A stretch of DNA of 49,347 bases, from positions 1 to 49,347 of the forward strand of contig JAOPYH010000246.1 of NCBI GenBank assembly GCA_025964715.1. Direction: 5' to 3'. The notes beneath the pieces are model-generated. The model saw only the letters and a list, made by a program, of their open reading frames with translations. It did not search any database and was not told the origin of the DNA. Positions 43,396 through 49,347 of this stretch are shown piece after piece. Position numbers and translations under genes: made by a program. Source of the stretch: Streptosporangiaceae bacterium. Lineage in GTDB: Bacteria > Actinomycetota > Actinomycetes > Streptosporangiales > Streptosporangiaceae. Every line of letters begins with the position of its first letter. The stretch's first letter is position 1.

Positions 43396-44595
43396 TCAGG
43401 CTGGGTCCAGGCGGTAGACGGGTCCTTTGAGGCTGAGGACGTACAGCTCTCCAGCCTGATCCACGCCGAATGAGGACAGCCCTGAGACCCCCGTCAGGAC
43501 GGTGCGCGGATTGGCGGGGTCCTCCGGACCTGATGCCCCGACAGGCACCTCTTTGACCCATCCGGCGCAGTAGTCGCCGTACACGTAATGTCCCGTGAGC
43601 GCCGGCAGTCGCCGGCCGCGGTAGACCCGCCCGCCGATCACCGAGCAGGTGCCGTCCTTGTGCAGCGGGTATTCCAGGACAGGGTCGACTCCGCCGGCCG
43701 GCTTGTCGCCCTTGAAGGGGTGGCGTCCCTCGCGCAGGTTCCAGCCGTAGTTCTCTCCGCCCTTCGAGCGGCCCGGCTGCCGGTCGACCTCCTCCCAGGA
43801 GTCCTGGCCCACGTCGCCGATCCACAGGTCGCCGGTCCCGGGGTCGAACGAGAACCGCCAGGGATTGCGCAGCCCGTACGCCCAGATCTCCGGCTTCGCA
43901 CCCTGCCGGTTCACGAACGGGTTGTCGCGCGGCACCGTGTAGGCCCTGCCGCCGGCCGGACGGGGCGCGATGCGGAGGATCTTGCCGAGCCAGGTGCCGA
44001 GGTTCTGGCCGTTGCCCTGCGGGTCGCCGCCGCTGCCCCCGTCGCCGAGAGCGATGTAGAGGAGACCGTCGGGTCCGAACGCCAGCTGTCCGCCGTTGTG
44101 GTTCGGGTATGGCTGTTTCTGGAACAGCACCTCGCGCCGGGAGTCCTGAGCGATCTTGCCGTCCGCACCGACCGCCCATTCGGTGACGTGGGTGTCGCCC
44201 TTCTTGTCGGTGTAGTCGAGATAGAGGTGGCGGCCGTCGGGAGAGAAGGCGATGCCGAGCAGCCCCCGCTCACCGCCGCTGGCGATGTCGGCGCGCAGAT
44301 CCAGTACGGCTTGCGGGTCCAGTCGTCCATCGCGGATCGCCCGGACCCGCCCAGGCTGTTCGATTACATACAGCGCCTGGTCACCGCGTCGCACCGCCAT
44401 CCCGACCGGCGCCTGCATCTCGGCGAGCCTGGTCAGCTTCACTCTGCCGTCCCTGGCCGGAGCCCGTGTACCGCCGGGCGTGGCCGCCGCGGGGCCCCCG
44501 GTCCGATCCGAGGTGGAGCCGCCCGCTCCACCGCAGCCGGTCAGTGCGACAGCGGCGGCCACGGCCGCGGCGCCCGCCCTTCGGAACCTGTGCAT
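43396..44595 (-). CDS. PQQ-type sugar dehydrogenase lipoprotein (GSDH family)
   Basis: 399 residues from the ATG at 44593-44595 with GGAGAGGA seven bases before. Lipoprotein signal: MHRFRRAGAAAVAAAVALTG before Cys21, so it is probably anchored outside the membrane. The six-bladed propeller of the glucose/sorbosone dehydrogenase family is seen in GMAVRRGDQALYVIEQPGRV, RGLLGIAFSPDGRHLYLDYT, PNHNGGQLAFGPDGLLYIALGDGG (with the catalytic-type His in NHNGG), WAYGLRNPWRFSFDPGTGDL, WIGDVGQDSWEEV and GENYGWNLREG. PQQ may or may not be the cofactor; many actinobacterial members have no proven activity. No PQQ synthesis genes are in the window. Confidence 0.9.
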   Translation of the reverse strand: MHRFRRAGAAAVAAAVALTGCGGAGGSTSDRTGGPAAATPGGTRAPARDGRVKLTRLAEMQAPVGMAVRRGDQALYVIEQPGRVRAIRDGRLDPQAVLDLRADIASGGERGLLGIAFSPDGRHLYLDYTDKKGDTHVTEWAVGADGKIAQDSRREVLFQKQPYPNHNGGQLAFGPDGLLYIALGDGGSGGDPQGNGQNLGTWLGKILRIAPRPAGGRAYTVPRDNPFVNRQGAKPEIWAYGLRNPWRFSFDPGTGDLWIGDVGQDSWEEVDRQPGRSKGGENYGWNLREGRHPFKGDKPAGGVDPVLEYPLHKDGTCSVIGGRVYRGRRLPALTGHYVYGDYCAGWVKEVPVGASGPEDPANPRTVLTGVSGLSSFGVDQAGELYVLSLKGPVYRLDPA

Positions 44596-44670
44596 GGGCA
44601 CGTCCTCTCCGGCTGGGCCGGCTCGGTGACCGAACAGGCGCCCTGGGTGTGTGCCCCGCCACAATAGAGC

Positions 44671-47600
44671 TCACTCCCGCGGGTGGCCCAGCCTGAGATC
44701 GAAGCCGCTCTCGCCGGTGCCGCTGAGATCGAGCGCGGTCGCCACCGGCGGATAGCCACTGGCGATGACCGTGTACTGCCCCTCGTCGAGGTCGGTGAAG
44801 GCGTACTCACCGTCGCTCTCGGTCGTCGCGGTGGCCACCATGTTGCCCGCGGCGTCGATGAGCGTGACCCGGGCGTCGGCCAGGGGGAGGCCGTCCGCTC
44901 CGGCACGCACGGCGCCCCGCAGGCGTGCCCCAGGCTGTAGTTCCACCTCGACTCGCGTGGCGCCGCCGCTGCCGGCGACCTCGACCGGCACCGCCGATGG
45001 CCGGTGCCCGGTGGCGCTCACCGCGGCGGTGAACAGGCCACCGGCCAGCCCGCCGAAGGCGAACGTGCCGTCCGCGCCGGTGTCGCCCGACGCCACCACC
45101 TCTCCCCGGACGTCCGTCACCACCACCAACGCGCCTTCTAGCGGCCGGCCATCGCGGGAGCTGCGCACGGCCGCGACCAGGCCGGACGTGCCCGCCAGCA
45201 GGATGTTATGGGTGAGCGGCTGGTCCCCTACGGTGATGGCCGCCGCCTGAGGCTGGTGGCCGTCGCCGGCTGAGATGAGGACGTACGATCCCGCGCCCGG
45301 CGTGGCCAGCACGTAGGAACCGTCGGCGTGCGCCGTCGCCCGGCTCACCTGCCGGCCGGTGAGTGTGATCAGGGTCAGCGTGGCCGCCCGCGCCGGGGCG
45401 TTCTCCGCGCCGCGTACGAATCCGCGAATCTCGGTCCCCGCACGCTCGGCCGCGGCGGCCCCTGAGGTCGTCGTGACCGTCGAGGCGGCCGGCCGCATGT
45501 CCGGAGCCTGGCCCGCGTACGACCTGGGCTCGGAGCGTGCACCCACGGCGGCGAGCTCGCGGACCCGCTCGGGCCGCGGCTCGAAGGCCGGCGCGGGGGC
45601 CGGGGCGATGGGCTCGGGCGCCAACCGCTTGCGCAGTTGCTCTCCTTCGACGTCCACGTTGGGGATAACCTTGTGCAGCCAGCGAGGTAGCCACCATGCT
45701 GCTCGGCCGAGCAGGCCCAGCACTGCGGGGACGATGGCCATGCGGACGACGAAGGCGTCGAAGGCGACGGCGATGGCCAAGCCGAAGCCCATCATTTTGA
45801 TCATTGATTCGGACGACCCGATGAAGCCGGCGAACACGCTGATCATGATCACCGCGGCGGCCGCGACGACGCGTCCGCCGTGGGTGAATCCGGTGACGAC
45901 CGCCTCGCCCGGCTCCTCACCGTGCACGTACGCCTCCCGCATGCGGGTGACCAGGAACACCTCGTAGTCCATCGCCAGGCCGAACACCACACCGATCATG
46001 AAGATCGGCATCATGCTCATGATCGGGCCGCTCTGTTCCACGCCGATGAGGCCGGCCAGCCAGCCCCACTGGAATACGGCCACGACGGCGCCGAGGGCGG
46101 CGACGACCGACAGCAGGAAGCCGAGAGCGGCTTTGAGCGGGACCAGCACCGAGCGGAACACGATCATGAGCAGCAGGAACGCCAGGCCGACGACGAGGGC
46201 GAGGTAGGGGACCAGGGCGTTGTTCAGCTTGCCGGACACGTCGATGTTCATGGCCGTTTGGCCGGTGACCAGCACCGTGGCACCGGTCCGCTCGTGGAGG
46301 CCGACGGCTTCGTGGCGGATGGACTTGACCAGGTCCTCGGTCTGGACGCTGCTCGGCTTGGAGGTCGGGACCACCGTGAGCACGGCGGTGTCACCGCTCC
46401 GGTTGAAGATGGGCGGGGTCGCCGCGGCGACGCCGGTCAGGCCGGAGATCGTCTTGGTGACCTGTTCGGCGGCGGCCTTGGGCCGGCCGGCGTGGGCGGT
46501 GTCGACGACCACCATCAGGGGTCCGTTGAAGCCGGGCCCGAACCCCTGCGACAGCTGGTCGTAGGCCCTGCGCTGCGTGGTGCTGGTGGGCTGTGCGCCG
46601 TCGTCCGGCAGACCCATTTGCAGGTCCAGGGCCGGGACGGCCATCACCCCGAGGCCGAGGATGCCGGCGATCAGCACCGGGATCGGCCGGCGGATGACGA
46701 ACCGGGCCCACCGTGTTCCGAGGCCGGGCTTGCTGTCTGGCATCCCTTGCGCGTCGGCGGCGCGATTGCGTGCGGCGCGGCCGAGCACCCTCCGCCCGGC
46801 GAAACCGAGGACGGCCGGGATCAGGGTGAGTGCGATCAGTACGGCGATGGCCACCGTGCCGGCCGCCGCCAGGCCCATCTTGGTCAGCATGGGGATGTTG
46901 ACCACGGAGAGACCGGCCAGCGCGATCAAGACGGTGAGGCCGGCGAAGACCACCGCGGACCCAGCGGTCCCCACGGCCCGCCCGGCCGCCTCCTCGGGTT
47001 CACGGCCCTCCGTCAGTTCGCCGCGGTAGCGGGACACGATGAAGAGCGCATAGTCGATGCCGACCGCGAGGCCGATCATCATGGCCAGGATCGAGGTGGA
47101 ACTCGACAGGTTGAGCACACTGCTGAGCGCCGTGATCGCCGAAACACCGATCCCGACGCCGATCAGCGCGGTCACCAGCGGCAGACCCGCGGCGATCAGC
47201 GACCCGAACGTGATGACGAGCACCAGCGCGGAGATCCCGATGCCGATCACCTCCGTGACCCCCGTCGTGGGGATCACCAGGAGCGCGGTGCCGGAGATCT
47301 CGACCTTCAGCCCGGCGTCCCGGCCGTCCTGGGCCGCGCCCTTGAGCGCCGCACGCGTGGCGTCCGTCAACTCCGTGGGCTGGACCTTGTAGGACACCTG
47401 GGCGTAGGCCGTACCGCCGTCCTGACTGACGGCTTTCACCCGGAACGGGTCGGCCACCGAGGCGACCTGGCCACCGCGGTTCAGCTCCCCCACGACCCGC
47501 TCGATGACCGCGCGGTTCTGCGGGGTGGTCACCTTCTGCCCGCCCGGATCGGTGAAGACGACACGGGCGCTCGCCCCATCAGCGCTCAGACCCGGAAAGC

Positions 47601-47784
47601 GCCCGTTCAGCAGGTCGAAGGCCTTCTGCGCTTCGGTGCCGGGGATGGAGAAACTGTCACTGGTTGTGGACGAGGCGGTGGCGGCGCCGGTGCCGACGGC
47701 CGCCAGCAGGCAGACCCACACGAGAGCGACCCACCAGCGCCGCCGAAAGGCCAGCCGGCCCAGTTTGTAGAGGAACGTGGCCAC
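44671..47784 (-). CDS. MMPL-family transporter with three carboxypeptidase-regulatory-like domains
   Basis: 1037 residues from a GTG. The RND/MMPL core (about 1-705) has 12 membrane helices in two halves and the conserved Asp-Tyr pairs at 244-245 (GLAVGIDYALFIVSR) and 606-607 (GLAMDYEVFLVTR) used for proton coupling. MMPL proteins export lipids, polyketides or drugs. A Pro/Ala linker (about 720-785) leads to three beta-sandwich repeats (about 785-865, 866-950, 951-1037), each with a TxADGSY/TGADGTF/TESDGEY turn, as in carboxypeptidase regulatory domains. With 12 helices the tail would face the cytoplasm, unusual for these normally outside domains. Co-transcribed with a TetR regulator upstream. 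Confidence 0.92.
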   Translation of the reverse strand: MATFLYKLGRLAFRRRWWVALVWVCLLAAVGTGAATASSTTSDSFSIPGTEAQKAFDLLNGRFPGLSADGASARVVFTDPGGQKVTTPQNRAVIERVVGELNRGGQVASVADPFRVKAVSQDGGTAYAQVSYKVQPTELTDATRAALKGAAQDGRDAGLKVEISGTALLVIPTTGVTEVIGIGISALVLVITFGSLIAAGLPLVTALIGVGIGVSAITALSSVLNLSSSTSILAMMIGLAVGIDYALFIVSRYRGELTEGREPEEAAGRAVGTAGSAVVFAGLTVLIALAGLSVVNIPMLTKMGLAAAGTVAIAVLIALTLIPAVLGFAGRRVLGRAARNRAADAQGMPDSKPGLGTRWARFVIRRPIPVLIAGILGLGVMAVPALDLQMGLPDDGAQPTSTTQRRAYDQLSQGFGPGFNGPLMVVVDTAHAGRPKAAAEQVTKTISGLTGVAAATPPIFNRSGDTAVLTVVPTSKPSSVQTEDLVKSIRHEAVGLHERTGATVLVTGQTAMNIDVSGKLNNALVPYLALVVGLAFLLLMIVFRSVLVPLKAALGFLLSVVAALGAVVAVFQWGWLAGLIGVEQSGPIMSMMPIFMIGVVFGLAMDYEVFLVTRMREAYVHGEEPGEAVVTGFTHGGRVVAAAAVIMISVFAGFIGSSESMIKMMGFGLAIAVAFDAFVVRMAIVPAVLGLLGRAAWWLPRWLHKVIPNVDVEGEQLRKRLAPEPIAPAPAPAFEPRPERVRELAAVGARSEPRSYAGQAPDMRPAASTVTTTSGAAAAERAGTEIRGFVRGAENAPARAATLTLITLTGRQVSRATAHADGSYVLATPGAGSYVLISAGDGHQPQAAAITVGDQPLTHNILLAGTSGLVAAVRSSRDGRPLEGALVVVTDVRGEVVASGDTGADGTFAFGGLAGGLFTAAVSATGHRPSAVPVEVAGSGGATRVEVELQPGARLRGAVRAGADGLPLADARVTLIDAAGNMVATATTESDGEYAFTDLDEGQYTVIASGYPPVATALDLSGTGESGFDLRLGHPRE

Positions 47785-47842
47785 GAGGAGTGTGCTCCCG
47801 TCAGATCAAGCGAAATAGGACGCAGTGGTCATGAGTGGCGTT

Positions 47843-48427
47843 TCAGGGCAGGCGTAGGGCGGGCATGATCACCGCCTCTGCGTAGCGGCGAAGGAACTCG
47901 GCGTCCGCGTGCTGTTCCTCCATCAGCGGACGGGCCATGAGAGCCCCTATCAGCATGTGCGGGAGGAACTCCATCGCCGGCGTGCCCGCGGGCAGTTCCC
48001 CGCGGTCCACGGCACGGTCGAGCACTCCACGGAGCGCCGCGGTCTCGGGCTCGATCAGCACCTCGCGCAACGCCCGGCCGAGGTCGGGGTTCTGGTGGCA
48101 CGCCTGGCCCATCGCCCGCATGATGCCGCCGTCCCGCTCCGCCGCCTCACCCAGCAGCGTGACGATTTCGAGCACATCACCACGCAGCGTCCCGGTGTCG
48201 ATGTCGGAGGTGTCCATCGGCTTGGCGTGCCGCAACGCAACGCCGACGAGCTCCGGCTTGCCCTTCCACTGGCGGTACAGGGTCGCCTTGCTGGAACTCG
48301 TACGGGCGGCGACCGCGTCCATCGTCATCGCGTCGTAGCCGGCCTCCCGCAGAAGCTCCAGCACCGCGGCGTAGATCTCCTCCTCGCGCTGTGGAGTCAG
48401 CCGAGTACGGCGCGCGCACGTGGGCAT
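47843..48427 (-). CDS. TetR-family repressor of the MMPL operon
   Basis: 194 residues from the ATG at 48425-48427 with GGAGGG five bases before. The N-terminal helix-turn-helix is RLTPQREEEIYAAVLELLREAGYDAMTMDAVAARTSSSKATLYRQWKGKPELV. The C-terminal ligand domain is of the type with GIMRAMGQACHQNPDLGRALREVL and AMEFLPHMLIGALMARPL. A 15-base palindrome lies 17 bases before the start, so it likely represses its own operon with the transporter until the transported compound binds. Confidence 0.93.
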   Translation of the reverse strand: MPTCARRTRLTPQREEEIYAAVLELLREAGYDAMTMDAVAARTSSSKATLYRQWKGKPELVGVALRHAKPMDTSDIDTGTLRGDVLEIVTLLGEAAERDGGIMRAMGQACHQNPDLGRALREVLIEPETAALRGVLDRAVDRGELPAGTPAMEFLPHMLIGALMARPLMEEQHADAEFLRRYAEAVIMPALRLP

Positions 48428-48444
48428 GCGATCCCTCCAACGAT

Positions 48445-48459
48445 ACGAAACTGTTTCGT
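48445..48459. promoter_or_regulatory. TetR operator candidate
   Basis: ACGAAAC-T-GTTTCGT is a perfect dyad of seven-base arms 17 bases before the TetR start. This size, symmetry and place are usual for self-regulating TetR proteins. No second copy was seen between the TetR and transporter genes, agreeing with one promoter for both. Confidence 0.65.
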
Positions 48460-48551
48460 TCACCAGATTACGCAACGTCGGCCGAAACGCCAAAGTTCCC
48501 ATCAGTGCTGTTCTTCACCGGGCGCCGTAGCCCTGTCAGCATGCCCGTTGA

Positions 48552-48590
48552 GTCGAAGGCCCCTTCCGATGATCGGAAGGGGCCTTCGAC
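48552..48590 (-). terminator. 19-base-arm perfect hairpin
   Basis: Arms 48552-48570 and 48572-48590 are exact reverse complements around one central base, giving about 17 pairs and a small loop in practice. It lies about 30 bases past the stop of the small membrane protein and before the TetR promoter. Confidence 0.82.
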
Positions 48591-48621
48591 GTGCGGCGCG
48601 TGCCGGTCCTGACGAGATCCG

Positions 48622-49095
48622 TCAGATGCGCGATGCGTCCTTCTCGCTTATGGGGTCGGCGGACGCGGTAGTCCCGGTCTCCGCGCTCGCAGCGCCCCGA
48701 CGATCCGCGACGAGGGCGACCGCCGCGAGCACCAGCAGCGCGCCTTCCACCACGAGGCTGACGACCCCCAGCGGCTCGGCCCAGTTCCCCATGTCGTCGG
48801 TGTAGCCGGGCAGTCCCGGGCCACGCGACAACACGTATCCCAGCAGAGGCCCCAGGCCGACTCCCGCAGCCAGCAGCCAACCCGCGCGGCCGGCCGTACC
48901 TCTCCTGGCCGCCACGAGGAGCACGGCGCAGAGCACGCCCGCCGCCTCCAGCAGGTAGTAGCCAACGGCGACGTAACCCGGTGACTTGCCACCGGGGAGC
49001 CCTCCCTGATCCTTGACGTGGATCCAGACCACGGCGAGACACAGCAGAGCGGCGGCCACCCGAGCCGGGTACGCCGACGCGAAGCGAGCGGTCAT
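48622..49095 (-). CDS. Small four-helix membrane protein, unknown function
   Basis: 157 residues; ATG with GGAGGA six bases before. Predicted helices: VAAALLCLAVVWIHV, VAVGYYLLEAAGVLCAVLLVA, WLLAAGVGLGPLLGYVLS and PLGVVSLVVEGALLVLAAVALVA. Between the third and fourth is a conserved-looking loop RGPGLPGYTDDMGNWAEP, seen in actinobacterial membrane proteins of unknown function. The C-terminus is a short polar tail (SAETGTTASADPISEKDASR). No neighbour suggests a role; it has its own strong terminator. Confidence 0.75.
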   Translation of the reverse strand: MTARFASAYPARVAAALLCLAVVWIHVKDQGGLPGGKSPGYVAVGYYLLEAAGVLCAVLLVAARRGTAGRAGWLLAAGVGLGPLLGYVLSRGPGLPGYTDDMGNWAEPLGVVSLVVEGALLVLAAVALVADRRGAASAETGTTASADPISEKDASRI

Positions 49096-49347
49096 CTACG
49101 GTCCTCCTCAAACGTCCGATTGACGCCCCATTAGGCCCCCTGTGCGGTTGCCGTCGCAACGCCTGGCCGGTGAACGTCCGATGGCATGTCGCGCCAACCA
49201 ACCAGATAATCCGGCCTGGGGCGCGAAATTCCGCAAAGCCAGCGATCATCGGTGGCATGGAGACAGGATCCCCACCGAACACCAGACTCGCGCGCAACTG
49301 CGCATAGAGGCCATTCAGCGACAAAGCGCCGGTCCGCCTGGGCGGTC
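49096..49347. other. Upstream region at the right edge, no gene recognised
   Basis: About 250 bases upstream of the membrane protein gene. AACGTCCGAT occurs twice (49111-49120 and 49173-49182), a ten-base direct repeat 62 bases apart that could be a regulator site. No coding frame with family resemblance was found before the edge. Confidence 0.4.

Noticed and set aside
45880..47868. 662-residue open frame on the plus strand opposite the MMPL gene
   Set aside because: Same antisense character; the MMPL frame on the minus strand has complete membrane helices and Asp-Tyr motifs.

Overview
The window is about 49 kb of high-GC actinobacterial chromosome. Gene order (lsr2, lysS, coaX, nadC, nadB, panD, panC, DUF2520, then folK, folB, folP, folE, ftsH, hpt, tilS, zinc protease, dacB, ppa) is the same superlocus that flanks lsr2 and ftsH in Mycobacterium and Streptomyces. 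A chaplin, an orphan nuoD paralogue, GTG/TTG starts and ATGA overlaps suggest a sporulating or filamentous actinomycete (Streptosporangiales-like, e.g. Thermomonosporaceae). The taxonomic call is inference.

Layout. 1-108: the start of a broken lsr2 at a sequence edge that carries an adapter-like tail. 598-2332: an argA-type acetyltransferase and two RDD membrane proteins, overlapping, on the minus strand. 2566-3824: a c-di-AMP (ydaO-type) riboswitch and the NlpC/P60 cell-wall hydrolase it precedes. 3913-5671: a one-domain LuxR-type regulator and a LacI-type repressor. 5676-13048: cofactor cluster on the minus strand (DUF2520, panC, panD, nadB, nadC, coaX, lysS) for pantothenate/CoA, NAD and lysyl-tRNA. 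13177-22662: an accessory block with a FtsX-type ABC exporter, a chaplin, a two-component system, a MidA/NDUFAF7-type methyltransferase, a cytochrome P450 and an orphan NuoD. 22663-30009: the folate operon read from ftsH through folE, an MprF/LysX-type lysyl-phosphatidylglycerol synthase-like protein, folP, an NTF2-like protein, folB, folK and DUF3180. 30206-35256: hpt, tilS, zinc protease and dacB on minus, ppa on plus. 35321-42196: a RipA-like NlpC/P60 hydrolase, an ECF sigma-like protein fused to a zinc anti-sigma-like motif and a membrane helix, a NERD protein, and a MerR-VIT/VWA pair behind a nested palindrome. 42171-43371: a tandem duplication of a small secreted-protein cassette. 43396-49095: a PQQ-type sugar dehydrogenase lipoprotein, an MMPL transporter with three extra beta-sandwich domains, its TetR regulator, and a small membrane protein.

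The most interesting points are (1) the neighbouring MidA methyltransferase and orphan NuoD, where the NuoD keeps the arginine equivalent to the one NDUFAF7 methylates in mitochondrial complex I but has lost the quinone-binding tyrosine; (2) the NERD/MerR/VIT-VWA locus with its double palindrome; (3) the duplicated secreted cassette; (4) the ECF-ZAS-membrane-(Thr-Pro)n fusion; and (5) the riboswitch. No CRISPR array, insertion sequence, tRNA or rRNA gene was recognised.
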